The notes beneath the pieces were generated by a model. It was not told where the DNA came from, made no database searches, and saw only the letters and a list, made by a program, of their open reading frames with translations. A stretch of DNA of 64,000 nucleotides, taken from the NCBI RefSeq assembly GCF_003605195.1, contig NZ_QYOS01000019.1, positions 1-64,000 on the forward strand, in the 5' to 3' direction. How positions within the stretch are numbered: the stretch's first letter is position 1; each line of letters begins with the position of its first letter. The position numbers and the translations under genes were made by a program. Below, in pieces: positions 9,586 to 19,286 of this stretch. Source of the DNA: Aurantiacibacter odishensis (GTDB lineage: Bacteria; Pseudomonadota; Alphaproteobacteria; Sphingomonadales; Sphingomonadaceae).

Positions 9586-10473
9586 ATGACTACGCGCAAA
9601 CCGATCCGCAAAGCCGTTTTCCCCGTTGCAGGCCTCGGCACCCGCTTTCTGCCCGCTACCAAGGCCATTCCGAAGGAGCTGCTGCCGATCGTCGATCGCC
9701 CGCTGATCCAGTACGCGGTGGACGAGGCGCGCGAGGCGGGGATCGAGCAGATGATTTTCGTCACCGGGCGCGGCAAGACCGCCATCGTCGAGCATTTCGA
9801 TGTCGCCTACGAACTGGAAAGCACGATGGAGGAGCGCGGCAAGGACATGTCCGTGCTCGATCCCACGCGCGCAACGCCGGGCGATATCATCACTGTGCGC
9901 CAGCAGGTGCCGCTGGGCCTCGGCCACGCGATCTGGTGCGCCCGCGCTATCGTGGGTGACGAGCCCTTCGCCATCCTGCTGCCAGACGAGATGATGGTGG
10001 GCGACGCCGGCGCCAGGGGCGGCTGCATGAAGCAGATGGTGGAAGCCTACAGCGAAGTGGGCGGCAACCTGATCTCGGTGCTTGAAGTGCCGCACGACGA
10101 GGTATCCAGCTACGGCGTGATCGATCCGGGCGAGGAGCGCGGCAACCTGACCGAGGTCAAGGGCCTGGTCGAGAAGCCGCCCGTCGACGAGGCACCGTCT
10201 AACAAGATCGTCTCCGGCCGCTACATCCTGCAGCCCGAAGTCATGCGTACGCTGGAGACGCAGGGCAAGGGTGCCGGCGGTGAGATCCAGCTTACCGACG
10301 CGATGGCGCGCATGATCGGCAAACAGCCCTTCAACGCCGTGACGTTCGAGGGCCGCCGCTTCGATTGCGGCAGCAAGCTGGGCTTCGTGGAAGCGACGCT
10401 GGCGCTGGCGCTGGAGCGGGAGGACATGGGCGACCAGGTGCGCGCCATGGCACAGCGACTGCTCGCCCAGTAG
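9586..10473 (+). CDS. galU: UTP-glucose-1-phosphate uridylyltransferase
   Basis: Makes UDP-glucose from UTP and glucose-1-phosphate. The 295-residue protein opens with the nucleotidyltransferase signature GLGTRFLPATKAIPKELLP (residues 12-30), and shows VDEAREAGIEQMIFVTGRGK, GLGHAI, PDEMM and the late segment GRRFDCGSKLGFVEA, all typical of bacterial GalU. I chose the ATG at 9586; longer frames start in non-conserved sequence. The product feeds ugd and the epimerase at the left end of the window. A strong bidirectional terminator follows at 10502. Confidence 0.95.
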   Translation: MTTRKPIRKAVFPVAGLGTRFLPATKAIPKELLPIVDRPLIQYAVDEAREAGIEQMIFVTGRGKTAIVEHFDVAYELESTMEERGKDMSVLDPTRATPGDIITVRQQVPLGLGHAIWCARAIVGDEPFAILLPDEMMVGDAGARGGCMKQMVEAYSEVGGNLISVLEVPHDEVSSYGVIDPGEERGNLTEVKGLVEKPPVDEAPSNKIVSGRYILQPEVMRTLETQGKGAGGEIQLTDAMARMIGKQPFNAVTFEGRRFDCGSKLGFVEATLALALEREDMGDQVRAMAQRLLAQ

Positions 10474-10501
10474 GTCACAAGAAACGCAGCCCCCCGAAAC
10501 G

Positions 10502-10531
10502 AAAAAGGCGGACCGCGAGGCCCGCCTTTTT
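10502..10531. terminator. Bidirectional Rho-independent terminator
   Basis: A perfect 10-base inverted repeat, AAAAAGGCGG and CCGCCTTTTT, with a 10-base loop between the convergent galU and M23 peptidase genes. The A and T tracts allow it to end transcription from both sides. Confidence 0.88.
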
Positions 10532-10552
10532 CATGTCAGCGTGACGAGAGCC

Positions 10553-11224
10553 TTACTCGGGGCCGCCGCGTGCAGCCTGCTCGTCATCGGTGGTTTCGAG
10601 GTGCGCCACCATGTAGGGAATGGGATTCACCGCTTCGCCGGCAACGCGCACTTCGTAGTGCAGGTGCGGGCCGGTGGAACGGCCGGTCGAGCCGATGTAG
10701 CCGATGAGGTCGCCCTTGCGGACCTGCTGGCCATCGCTGACGGTGTAGCTGGAGAGGTGGGCGTAGCGCGTTTCCAGATCGCCGCCGTGGCCGATCTGCA
10801 CGTAGTTGCCGTAGGAGCCCCAGTACTTGGCCATCTCGACCATGCCATCGGCAGTTGCGTAAACCGGCGTGCCGCGCGGGGCGGCGAGGTCGACGCCGTT
10901 GTGCTGGCGGCGCTGGCGCAGGATCGGGTGATCGCGCATCCCGTAGCCGCTGGTCAGCTGCACGCCGTCGACCGGCATGCGCGAGGGAACCGAGACGGCG
11001 ATGCGCGGCGCGGCGATGATATTGCCGGTCGCGGTCACGCGGCCGCCTTCTTCAAGGTCTTCCCAGCTGGCGAACAGTTCGGTGAATTCCTCGTCGTCAC
11101 CCAGGGGTGCCTGGGCCACGGTGTTGGTGTCGATCACGCCATTGGCGGGGGCTTCATCGGCCATGGCAGGGCTTGCAACAGCAGCGGTGCCCATGGCGAG
11201 AATGGTAGCAATCTTGACGAGCAT
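10553..11224 (-). CDS. M23 family metallopeptidase (LytM-type)
   Basis: A 223-residue secreted zinc peptidase-like protein, probably acting on or sensing peptidoglycan in the periplasm. A signal peptide covers about residues 1-22 (ending SPAMA). The M23 domain begins near residue 90: SGYGMRDHP, then the zinc ligands H-x3-D in HNGVDLAAPRGTPVYA, and HLHYEVR near the C-terminus. Both metal-binding motifs are intact, so it may be catalytically active rather than an EnvC-like activator. The gene stands alone, convergent with galU. Confidence 0.87.
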   Translation of the reverse strand: MLVKIATILAMGTAAVASPAMADEAPANGVIDTNTVAQAPLGDDEEFTELFASWEDLEEGGRVTATGNIIAAPRIAVSVPSRMPVDGVQLTSGYGMRDHPILRQRRQHNGVDLAAPRGTPVYATADGMVEMAKYWGSYGNYVQIGHGGDLETRYAHLSSYTVSDGQQVRKGDLIGYIGSTGRSTGPHLHYEVRVAGEAVNPIPYMVAHLETTDDEQAARGGPE

Positions 11225-11375
11225 ACGATCCCTTTTGCTTCGTCAGGCGCTTTCCAACGCCCTTTCGGTTTCTATGGCGACCCGGCGTCCCCGGCTCTTC
11301 ATTTCGTCCATTTTTTTCGACCCTGCGGAACCTCCCGCCGTGTCTGTGAGTATGGGTTATGAGGGCAAAGGTTAA

Positions 11376-12164
11376 CTACACAACAGTTTCGTAGAGATCG
11401 CGCGACAAACCGGCAGCAAGACGCGCCGAGTCGTTGAATGGCGGTCTCAGCACGCCTTTGAAGTGGCGATTCACCAGCATTTTCCAGTGATTCTTCGGCT
11501 CTTTGCCGTGCGTGCGACAAAAGACGTCGAAATGTCTTGCCCCCGCAGCGACGTGGCGGATTTCATCGTCAAGGATTCGTTGGAGGATCTTTGCGCCGCG
11601 TAGATCGCCCTGCGATTCGACCCGGGCGAGCGTGCCGGGCGTCACGTCCAGCCCGCGCGCTTCCAGCACCATCGGCACCACCGCCAGCCGCGCGCCGGCA
11701 TCGTGCGCGGTTTCCTGCGCCGACAGCCACAGCCCGGCATGGACGGGAAGATCGCCATAGGTCGCGCCCATCGTCGCGAGATGCCGCTCTATCAGCGCGA
11801 AGTGCATCGCCTCGTCCGCCGCCACGGCAAGGAAGTCTGCAACGAAGTCCTCGCTCATATTCGCCCCGAATCGCCCGACAATGTCGAGCGCGAGGTCGAT
11901 GGCGACAAATTCGATATGCGCGAGGCTGTGCCACAGCGCGATGCGGTTGCGATCAGAACCGCCCTTCCCGCGCTTCGGCATCCGGCCCGGCGGCAGAATC
12001 TCCAGACCGTCCGGCCAGGCGGGATGGTCCGGCATCGGAACGGAAAACCCGGTGGGCAGCGCGCCCCGTCGCCAGCCGCGCACCAGAGCGCGGGTGGCCA
12101 TCACCTTGCCGCGCTTGTCGCCGGTGAGCAGGGCTGCGCGGATTGCTTGCGACAGGTCGGTCAC
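11376..12164 (-). CDS. DUF455 ferritin-like protein
   Basis: A 262-residue, all-helical protein of the DUF455 family. The ferritin-like metal motifs are visible: HSLAHIEFVAIDLALD, then AADEAMHFALIERHL and DDEIRHVAAGARHFD, supplying the Glu and His residues of a di-iron site. The function of DUF455 is not established; relation to di-iron hydroxylases such as MiaE has been suggested for similar folds. It starts eight bases after the bcp stop on the same strand and so forms an operon with glnE and bcp. Confidence 0.8.
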   Translation of the reverse strand: MTDLSQAIRAALLTGDKRGKVMATRALVRGWRRGALPTGFSVPMPDHPAWPDGLEILPPGRMPKRGKGGSDRNRIALWHSLAHIEFVAIDLALDIVGRFGANMSEDFVADFLAVAADEAMHFALIERHLATMGATYGDLPVHAGLWLSAQETAHDAGARLAVVPMVLEARGLDVTPGTLARVESQGDLRGAKILQRILDDEIRHVAAGARHFDVFCRTHGKEPKNHWKMLVNRHFKGVLRPPFNDSARLAAGLSRDLYETVV

Positions 12165-12172
12165 AAAAAGGC

Positions 12173-12649
12173 TTACAGCGCCTTGGCGGCTTCCAGCACT
12201 TCGTCCACGTGGCCCTTCACCTTCACCTTGGGCCAGACGCGGGCGATCTTTCCGTCCGTATCCACGAGGTAGGTGGTTCGCACCATGCCCATGAAGGTCT
12301 TGCCGTACATCTTCTTCTCGGCCCAGATGCCCAGCGCATCGGACAGGCCGCCGTCTTCGGGATCGGATGCGAGCGGCACGGTCAGGTCGCGCTTGGCGAT
12401 GAACTTCTCGTGCCGGGCATAGGGGTCCTTCGAAACGCCGAGCAGCGCGGTGTTGGCGGCCGCGAACTCGTCCTTCGCCTGGCTGAATTCGATATTCTCG
12501 GTCGTGCAGCCGGGCGTCATGTCCTTGGGATAGAAGAACAGCACCAGCTTATGCCCGCGAAAGTCGGAGGGTTTCACCACCGATCCATCCGCGCCTTCCA
12601 TCGCCACGTCGGGCATCATGTCGCCTTCGCCGGGGAAATTGTTGCTCAT
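12173..12649 (-). CDS. bcp: Peroxiredoxin of the BCP/PrxQ family (one-cysteine type)
   Basis: Reduces hydroperoxides in the cytoplasm. The 158-residue protein carries the peroxidatic motif FYPKDMTPGCTTENIEF with a single cysteine. It is the only cysteine in the protein; the resolving cysteine found five residues later in E. coli BCP is absent, so it should act as a one-Cys enzyme needing an external thiol. The chosen ATG at 12649 overlaps the glnE stop by one base (TGATG), which favours it over an upstream start at 12688 within glnE. Confidence 0.88.
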   Translation of the reverse strand: MSNNFPGEGDMMPDVAMEGADGSVVKPSDFRGHKLVLFFYPKDMTPGCTTENIEFSQAKDEFAAANTALLGVSKDPYARHEKFIAKRDLTVPLASDPEDGGLSDALGIWAEKKMYGKTFMGMVRTTYLVDTDGKIARVWPKVKVKGHVDEVLEAAKAL

Positions 12650-15315
12650 CAGTCGATCTCCAGTATCTCGCCGAAATGTTCGGCCCATTGCGCGGCGATG
12701 CCTTGCCTTGCCTCGTGCAGCGATTGCAACAGGGCCTTATAGCTATCCTTGCCGCAGGCCTGGGCCAGCACCGCCCGATGCGCCTCTGCCGGCTCCGCCC
12801 CGTCAGGCGCGAACAGGCGCACGGCGACGAGGTATCGCGTTATCGCGAGGTGGTGGCGGACATAGTCTTCAGGCAGCAGCCCCTCGGCGGCCAGCCCGGC
12901 AACCGCTTTCTCTATGGCCGGATCGAAGCCCAGCCCCTCGCGCAGTTGCAGGTAGTGGATCAGGAATTCGGAATCCACCAACCCGCCGCGCATCAGCTTC
13001 ACGTCCAGCGGACCCTTGGGAGGCTTGGCCGCCAACATCTCGTTCCGCATGTTGAGGACGTCGGCCTTTAGCTTTTCCGGATCACGCGGATCGCACAGCA
13101 CTTCGCAGATCAGGTCCGACAGCTTCTCCTGCGCCGCCGGGGAGCCGTAGATGGGCCGCGCACGGGCCAGCGCCATGTGCTCCCACGTCCAGGCCGATTC
13201 GTGCTGGTAGCGGGCGAACGCCTCGAACCCTGTCGCCAGCGGTCCCTGCGCGCCCTGCGGCCTGAGGCGCGTGTCGATCTCGTACAGCGCGCCCTCGGCA
13301 GTGGGCACGCTGAGCGCCGCCGTCACCCGCGCGGCGAGACGGTTGTAATAGAGCGCGGTGGAAAGCGGGCGCTCGCCATCCGATTCAGCTCCTGCCTCCG
13401 CCGGATCGGTGAACAGGAACACCACGTCGAGATCGCTGGCATGGGTCAGCGCGCCGCCGCCCAGCCGCCCGAGGCCGAGGATCACCAGTTCGCTGCCGGG
13501 AATGGTACCGTGCTTGGCGCGGAAATCGGCAATGGCGACATCGGCTCCGGTACGCACGGCGGCCTCCGCCACGCGGCACAGCCCCTCCGCGATTTCCAGC
13601 GGGTCGTGGCGGCATTCCACCATCTGCGCGCCCAGCGCAAAGCGCTCCTCCCCCACCACCTGCCGCAGCCGGTCGAGACGGGATTCGGTATCGCTGTCCT
13701 CCGCCGCTTCCATGCGCGCGGCGAGGGTCTCGATGGAGCCGGGCAGGTCGAGCGCGTTGGGGTCGATCAGCGCGTCGAGCAGTTCCGCGCGCCGCGCCAG
13801 CGCGTCGGCCAGCGGCTTAGCCAGCGTGAGGATACGCAGCACGCGGTCGAGCAAGCCGGGCCGCTGCTCGAACAGGCGGAACAGGTTGATGGCGGTGGGC
13901 AGCCGCTCCAGCAGCGTTTCCCAGCGGGCCATGGCATGATCCGGATCGGGCGCGGCGGCGAGCGAGGTGAGCAGTTCGTCCTCGATTGCGGCGAAAGCTA
14001 TGCGCGCCTCGTTGGAACGCAGGGCGCGCAGCGTGCCGCGCCAGTGCTCGACGCGGGCCTCGAAATGCTCTCGGAAGTCGGCGGGCACGGAAACGGTGGT
14101 GCGCGTGTCCTCGTCGTCCTCGCCGAGCAGGTCGTCATAGCGCTCTGCCACCCGGTCGCAGATGGCGCGCACTTCCTCCACCAATGCGGCCCCGTCGGGC
14201 AGGCCGTCGAGCCGGGCGACATTGTCGATCTTCTCCGCGCTGTCGGGGAAGGAGTGGGTCTGCCGGTCGGACACCATCTGGAAACGGTGCTCGATGGTGC
14301 GAAGACGGTCGTAACTCTCGCCCAGCACGCGCGCGTCCTCCGCGCCGATGACCTGCGCCTCGGCCAGCGCATCCAGCGCCGCGCGGGTGCCGCGCTGGCG
14401 CAGGGCCGGCTTGCGCCCGCCGTATATGAGCTGGTGGGTCTGGGCATAAAACTCGATCTCGCGAATGCCGCCGCGGCCCTTCTTGATGTCGAAACCCGGC
14501 CCCACTTCGCGCGTGCCTTTATAGGCCTCGCGGATACGCATGGTGAGACGGCGCACTTCCTCGATGGCGGTGAAATCGAGGCTGCGACGCCACACGAAGC
14601 TGCGGATTTCGTCGAGAAAATGCTCTCCTGCGGCGATGTCACCTGCCGCCGCGCGGGCGCGGATGTAGGCGGCGCGTTCCCATGCCAGCGCGCTCGATTC
14701 GTAATGCGAGATTGCGGCGTTGAAGGATATGGCGAGCGGACTGACTTCGCTGGCGGGGCGCAGCCTGAGGTCGACGCGCAGCACGTAGCCATCACCGGTG
14801 GGCTGGCCCAGCATCTCCACCACCTGCCGCGCGTACCGCTGCGCCGCCTCGCCCGGCTCGTCCCGCTCGCGCCGGGCGAGGCGTTCGGGATCGAACAGCA
14901 GTATGGGGTCGATATCGGAGGAATAATTGAGTTCGTGCGCGCCCTGCTTGCCCAGCGCCAACGCGGTAAAGCCGCTGGTATCGGCGTCCTCCACCCGCTT
15001 TCGCACGACGGCCAGCATGGCGGCATCGAGCGCCCGGTCGGCAAAGTCGGAGAGTTCCGTGACGACCTTCGTCAGATCGAAAGCCCCCGCAAGATCGCCG
15101 ATCGCCAGCACCAATGCGAGCGAGAGGCGTTCGCGACGCAGGGCGGTGCCGGTGTCCTCCACCCCCTCACCTTCCGCCTTGGCCATGGTGAGAGCATCGT
15201 CACCGCGCCCCTCCCGCAGCAGCGCGACGAGATCGGCGCGGTTGTCCATCGCGCGCTTCAGGAACGGAGAGTGCGCCTCGGCGCGTTGCAGGGCGGATTG
15301 CCAGTCGACTGTCAT
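12649..15315 (-). CDS. glnE: Bifunctional glutamine synthetase adenylyltransferase/deadenylase
   Basis: Controls glutamine synthetase by adding or removing AMP in response to PII. The 888-residue protein has the two nucleotidyltransferase domains: the N-terminal deadenylylating one with ALGKQGAHELNYSSDID near residue 130, and the C-terminal adenylylating one with GLGRLGGGALTHASDLD near residue 625; both D-x-D pairs are intact. The reading frame stays open far upstream to 17262, but that part overlaps the M28 and agmatine deiminase genes and shows no family similarity, so the start is set at 15315 (MTVDWQSALQRAE). The stop overlaps bcp. Confidence 0.93.
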   Translation of the reverse strand: MTVDWQSALQRAEAHSPFLKRAMDNRADLVALLREGRGDDALTMAKAEGEGVEDTGTALRRERLSLALVLAIGDLAGAFDLTKVVTELSDFADRALDAAMLAVVRKRVEDADTSGFTALALGKQGAHELNYSSDIDPILLFDPERLARRERDEPGEAAQRYARQVVEMLGQPTGDGYVLRVDLRLRPASEVSPLAISFNAAISHYESSALAWERAAYIRARAAAGDIAAGEHFLDEIRSFVWRRSLDFTAIEEVRRLTMRIREAYKGTREVGPGFDIKKGRGGIREIEFYAQTHQLIYGGRKPALRQRGTRAALDALAEAQVIGAEDARVLGESYDRLRTIEHRFQMVSDRQTHSFPDSAEKIDNVARLDGLPDGAALVEEVRAICDRVAERYDDLLGEDDEDTRTTVSVPADFREHFEARVEHWRGTLRALRSNEARIAFAAIEDELLTSLAAAPDPDHAMARWETLLERLPTAINLFRLFEQRPGLLDRVLRILTLAKPLADALARRAELLDALIDPNALDLPGSIETLAARMEAAEDSDTESRLDRLRQVVGEERFALGAQMVECRHDPLEIAEGLCRVAEAAVRTGADVAIADFRAKHGTIPGSELVILGLGRLGGGALTHASDLDVVFLFTDPAEAGAESDGERPLSTALYYNRLAARVTAALSVPTAEGALYEIDTRLRPQGAQGPLATGFEAFARYQHESAWTWEHMALARARPIYGSPAAQEKLSDLICEVLCDPRDPEKLKADVLNMRNEMLAAKPPKGPLDVKLMRGGLVDSEFLIHYLQLREGLGFDPAIEKAVAGLAAEGLLPEDYVRHHLAITRYLVAVRLFAPDGAEPAEAHRAVLAQACGKDSYKALLQSLHEARQGIAAQWAEHFGEILEID

Positions 15316-15393
15316 TGCCGCGAGTCCTGCCCTTGCCCCCCGCCCGTGGCAATGCCAAATGGGCCGCTGATGATTTCGCCTGAAAGGAAATCC

Positions 15394-17046
15394 ATGATCC
15401 GGATCGCCGCCACGCTGGCCCTGTTGCCGCTTGCTGCCTGTGCCACGACACCCGACACGCAAGGCGAGCAGGCTGTTCCTCCGCTTTCGCTGGAAACGAT
15501 GAAGGAAACCGTGCGCACGCTGTCCTCCGACGCGTTCGAGGGCCGGATGCCGGGAACGCCGGGCGGGCAGATGACCGTGGACTACCTCGCCCGGAAATTC
15601 GCGGCGGCGGGCCTGCAGCCGGGCAACGGCGATTCGTGGTTGCAGGAAGTGCCGCTGGTGGAAATCACCGGCAGCGACTTCGCGCCGCTGACAGTCGGCG
15701 ACCTCCAGTTGCAACATGGCGAGGACTGGGTCGGTGTATCCTACCGGCAGACGCCCACCACCACGCTGGCGGACAGCGAGATCGTGTTCGTCGGCTACGG
15801 CATCAACGCGCCGGAACGCGGCTGGAACGACTACGAAGGCGTAGACATGACGGGCAAGACCGCGCTGATCCTCGTCAACGATCCCGACTACATGGCAGAG
15901 GGGCTGGACGGCCCCTTCGGCGGCCGCGCCATGACCTATTATGGCCGCTGGACCTACAAGTACGAGGAAGCCGCACGGCAGGGCGCTGCTGCGGCCATCA
16001 TCGTGCACGAGGATTTTCCCGCCAGCTACGGCTGGAACGTGGTGGAATCGAGCTGGTCCGGCCCGCAGGCCTATGCCGATACCGGCGGCGACGGATCGGA
16101 CCAGACGCTGATGAACGGCTGGGTCCAGCTGGATGCCGCTGAGGCCATCGCCGAACAGGCCGGGATGGACCTTGCCGAGATGACGCGCGCTGCCTCGCAA
16201 CCGGACTTCGAGGCTGTGCCATTGGGCGTTACCGCCTCCACCAGCTTCACCAATTCCTATCGCCGCTACACCTCGAACAACGTGATCGGCGTGCTGCCGG
16301 GCACGCAGCGTCCCGACGAGGTCATCCTCCACACCGCGCACTGGGACCACCTCGGCCGCTGCACGCCCAATGCGGCGGGCGACGACATCTGCAACGGCGC
16401 GGTGGACAACGCCACCGGCACAGCGGGCCTCGTCGCGCTGGCAGAGGCGCATGTCGAGGTCGGCGCGCCCGATCGCAGCCTGGTGTTCCTGGCGGTGACG
16501 GCGGAGGAATCTGGCCTGCTGGGCGCGGAATATTATGCGTCGAACCCGGTCTATCCGCTGGACCGGACAGTAGCGGGCATCAACATGGATGGCATCGCCG
16601 TGCGCGGGGAATCGCGCGACGTGAACGTGCGCGGCGGCGGCAAGAGCGATCTCGACGCCTACCTCACCACCGCGTTGCAAACGCAGGGCCGCACCGCCTC
16701 TCCCGATCCGGCACCGGAAGCGGGGTACTACTACCGCTCCGACCACTTCCCGATGGTGAAGCGCGGCGTGCCGATGTTCTACGTGAAATCGGGCCTCGAC
16801 CTGGTGAACGGCGGCACCGCCGCTGGCGAAGCTGCGGAAGCCGCATACCGCGCCAATGCCTATCACGGGCCGGACGACGAGTACGATCCCAACTGGGACT
16901 GGTCGGGTTTGATGCAGGACCTCGACCTCTACTACCGTCTCGCGCGCGATCTGGCGGGCACCACCGACTGGCCGGAATGGTACGAAGGCGACGAATTCCG
17001 CGCCGTGCGCCAGCAAAGCTGCGCCGCGTCGCCGGAAGGGTGCTGA
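15394..17046 (+). CDS. M28 family metallopeptidase, lipoprotein
   Basis: A 550-residue zinc aminopeptidase-like protein exported as a lipoprotein (lipobox LAAC in LLPLAACATT). A PA-type insert occupies the middle (NAPERGWNDYEGVDMTGKTA region). The M28 di-zinc ligands are in order: His in HTAHWDHLGR, Asp in GAVDNATGTAG, the Glu pair in TAEESGLLGAEY, Asp in INMDGIAV and His in YRSDHFPMVKRG. The start at 15394 has AAAGGA five bases upstream. It is divergent from glnE and four bases ahead of the agmatine deiminase-like gene, with which it is probably cotranscribed. Confidence 0.88.
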   Translation: MIRIAATLALLPLAACATTPDTQGEQAVPPLSLETMKETVRTLSSDAFEGRMPGTPGGQMTVDYLARKFAAAGLQPGNGDSWLQEVPLVEITGSDFAPLTVGDLQLQHGEDWVGVSYRQTPTTTLADSEIVFVGYGINAPERGWNDYEGVDMTGKTALILVNDPDYMAEGLDGPFGGRAMTYYGRWTYKYEEAARQGAAAAIIVHEDFPASYGWNVVESSWSGPQAYADTGGDGSDQTLMNGWVQLDAAEAIAEQAGMDLAEMTRAASQPDFEAVPLGVTASTSFTNSYRRYTSNNVIGVLPGTQRPDEVILHTAHWDHLGRCTPNAAGDDICNGAVDNATGTAGLVALAEAHVEVGAPDRSLVFLAVTAEESGLLGAEYYASNPVYPLDRTVAGINMDGIAVRGESRDVNVRGGGKSDLDAYLTTALQTQGRTASPDPAPEAGYYYRSDHFPMVKRGVPMFYVKSGLDLVNGGTAAGEAAEAAYRANAYHGPDDEYDPNWDWSGLMQDLDLYYRLARDLAGTTDWPEWYEGDEFRAVRQQSCAASPEGC

Positions 17047-17050
17047 GAGC

Positions 17051-18037
17051 ATGGCCTTTCTGATGCCCGCCGAATGGGCGAAGCAGGACTGGATCTGGAT
17101 CGGCTTCCCCGCCCACGGCGATCTTTGGGAAGAGAACCTCGCGCCCGCGCAGGAGCAGATGGCAGCCTTTGCCAATGCCGTTGCCGAAACCGGCCAGCAG
17201 GTACGGCTGGTGGTGCGCGATGCGGCGGCGGAAATGCGCGCGAAGCAGCTCGTTTCCGGCAACGTGCAGTTCGAGCGGCATCCCTACGGCGACATCTGGC
17301 TGCGTGACACCGGCCCGCTCACCGTGCTCGGCCCCGATGGCGAACGCCGTGCGCAAGGGTTCGGCTTCAATGGCTGGGGCGGGAAATACCTGCTCGAAGG
17401 CGATCTGGAGACCGGCCCCTCGCTCGCGGACGCAGGCGGCCTGCCCTATTCGCGCGCGGACTGGATCCTCGAAGGCGGCGCGGTGGAGAGCGACGGCACC
17501 GGGCTGGTCGTCACCACAGAGCAATGCCTGCTCAATCCCAATCGCAATCCCTCGCTTTCGCGCGAGGACATCTGGGCGAACCTCCAGCGCGACCTCGGCT
17601 TCGATCGCATCCTGTGGCTGGGCGACGGGCTGGCGGGCGACCATACCGACGGCCACGTAGACAACCTTGCGAGGCTGGTCGGTGAGAACACCATCGCCAT
17701 TCCGCGCGCCACTACGCCGGACGATCCCAACGCCGCCGTCTACGACGATGCCCGCGCCCGCGCGGCAGACTTCGGGCTGACCGTGCGCGACATCCCTTCT
17801 CCTGGATGGATGGGTGAAGGCGACGAGGCGGAACCTGCCAGCTACATGAATTTCGCCATCTGCAACGACGTGGTTGTGGTGCCGACCTACGGCTGCGCCC
17901 ACGACGAGGAGGCAGTGGCAGCCGTGGGCGACCTGTTCCCCGGCCGCGTGGCCGTGGGCCTTCGCGCCGACGCGGTGCTGACCGGCGGGGGCAGCTTCCA
18001 TTGCGCCAGCCAGCACGTGCCCGCGGCGAAATCTTAA
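17051..18037 (+). CDS. Agmatine deiminase family protein
   Basis: Guanidine-modifying enzyme that hydrolyses agmatine to N-carbamoylputrescine and ammonia. The 328-residue sequence has WIGFPAH near the start, the substrate-site segment PYGDIWLRDTGP, the catalytic His region GDGLAGDHTDGHVDN and the catalytic Cys318 in GGGSFHCASQ. The core of the PPADS-type fold is complete. No arginine decarboxylase or N-carbamoylputrescine amidase lies nearby, so the physiological substrate could differ from agmatine. Likely cotranscribed with the M28 peptidase. Confidence 0.87.
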   Translation: MAFLMPAEWAKQDWIWIGFPAHGDLWEENLAPAQEQMAAFANAVAETGQQVRLVVRDAAAEMRAKQLVSGNVQFERHPYGDIWLRDTGPLTVLGPDGERRAQGFGFNGWGGKYLLEGDLETGPSLADAGGLPYSRADWILEGGAVESDGTGLVVTTEQCLLNPNRNPSLSREDIWANLQRDLGFDRILWLGDGLAGDHTDGHVDNLARLVGENTIAIPRATTPDDPNAAVYDDARARAADFGLTVRDIPSPGWMGEGDEAEPASYMNFAICNDVVVVPTYGCAHDEEAVAAVGDLFPGRVAVGLRADAVLTGGGSFHCASQHVPAAKS

Positions 18038-18072
18038 CCAGTTGTTAGGATTTGCAGGGCTATCCCTCGGCA

Positions 18073-18180
18073 ATGGACCACGCAATCGCCTTCACCCGGC
18101 AGACCATAGCCGTTCCGCACGACCTGCTGCGCAGCGCGATCGTGTGCGGCTGCGCGCTGGCCGTGATCCTCGCCAGCTAA
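18073..18180 (+). CDS. Possible 35-residue hydrophobic peptide
   Basis: A short open frame starting MDHAIAFTRQTIAV and ending with a hydrophobic stretch LLRSAIVCGCALAVILAS that could span a membrane. It lies between the agmatine deiminase-like gene and the convergent LuxR-type regulator. The ribosome site is weak and there is no family match I recognise. Its reading frame keeps strong GC at third positions, which is mild support. It could be chance. Confidence 0.3.
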   Translation: MDHAIAFTRQTIAVPHDLLRSAIVCGCALAVILAS

Positions 18181-18193
18181 GGCTTCTGCGTCC

Positions 18194-19273
18194 CTAGTGC
18201 ACGGTCAGCGCGACGACGCTGGTGAGCACTCGGCGCATGAAATCGACCTGTCCCTTTGCGCCAGTCTTGGCATAGATCTTCTTCGAATACTGCCGCGCGC
18301 TCTCGATCGTGAGGCCATGCTTCTGAGCCGCGTCGGCGATGGAAATGCCCTGCGCCAGTGACCATGCGAAGCGCGCCTCGCTCTGGGTCAGCTTGAACAC
18401 GTCGACGAGTTGCTGGCACCTGTCGGCGGAAGAACTCTGGTCGCCGCGGAAATAGACCACCGCCACTGCCTTGCCGCCCGCCGATAGCGACGCGACCCGA
18501 ACCGGCGAGACAAGAATGTCGATCCAGGGATCCTGACTGAGATTGACGGCGCGCGGGCGGGCGTCCGGCTTGTCGGCAAATTCCTTCACCAGTGCGGTAA
18601 GCTCGCGATCGATAGCGGGTGCGGAGGGTGTCAGCCTGCCGTAGGGCCCCTGCCTGAGCGACCCGGTGCGGCTGAGGAAACGCTCGGCCTGCTCGTCCAT
18701 GTCGACCACGTGACAGCGGCGGTCGACCGCGATCCAGCCGAAATCGATGTGACTGAACGCACCCGCCGTCATCGAGGCGCGGGCCCGTTCCTCCTCCATC
18801 CGCGCCAGCACACGAAGCGCCACACGCATGTGCGGCACCAGCGCCGAAAGCAGCGCGCTGGCGGACGGGGGAATGGCCTCGCGCGAGGAAAGGGCCAGCC
18901 AGACGTTCAGTCCGCCCGGATCGCTCAGGCGCACGGCCCGTATGTGGGCAATGCCCGCCGAGCCCAGCATCGTGCGCGCCGGGTCCCGTTGCCTCTCCCC
19001 CGCGCTCTCCAGCATTTCAGCCAGGCTGTAGACCCGCCCTTCGCGCATTGAGCCTGCCGCAAGAAGGTTGCGCAGTCCTCCCGGGGGCGAGCCGGGCGCT
19101 GCCGTCAGATGAATGGTCGATGCACTGTCGGGGGCGTGGATCAGCAGGCTGGCATCGTCGCATCTCGCCGCCAGTTTCAGCCGCTTGAGGAACGTGTCCC
19201 ACATCGGCTTCTCGAACATGCCGTCGTGGAGGGGCACGAGCAGTTCCGTCTCGCCAAGATTGGGTATCCGCAT
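18194..19273 (-). CDS. LuxR-type helix-turn-helix transcriptional regulator
   Basis: A 359-residue regulator with a C-terminal LuxR/GerE-type DNA-binding domain ([18 protein letters not shown], then [39 protein letters not shown]). The first 290 residues have no recognised sensor domain; they contain a middle segment ([24 protein letters not shown]) resembling a PAS-like fold. It is divergent from cysD with an 88-base gap that holds an inverted repeat at 19287, so it may regulate itself or the sulfate genes. Ligand and targets are unknown. Confidence 0.78.
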   Translation of the reverse strand: MRIPNLGETELLVPLHDGMFEKPMWDTFLKRLKLAARCDDASLLIHAPDSASTIHLTAAPGSPPGGLRNLLAAGSMREGRVYSLAEMLESAGERQRDPARTMLGSAGIAHIRAVRLSDPGGLNVWLALSSREAIPPSASALLSALVPHMRVALRVLARMEEERARASMTAGAFSHIDFGWIAVDRRCHVVDMDEQAERFLSRTGSLRQGPYGRLTPSAPAIDRELTALVKEFADKPDARPRAVNLSQDPWIDILVSPVRVASLSAGGKAVAVVYFRGDQSSSADRCQQLVDVFKLTQSEARFAWSLAQGISIADAAQKHGLTIESARQYSKKIYAKTGAKGQVDFMRRVLTSVVALTVH

Positions 19274-19286
19274 GGCAAATTTATAT

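Noticed and set aside
15316-17262. Apparent N-terminal extension of glnE to 1537 residues
   Set aside because: The extension overlaps the M28 peptidase and agmatine deiminase genes on the other strand and has no family similarity. GlnE begins normally at 15315.
18034-18048. CtrA-like TTAA-N7-TTAG site
   Set aside because: One half-site is imperfect, and it lies at the end of a gene with only a doubtful small frame downstream.
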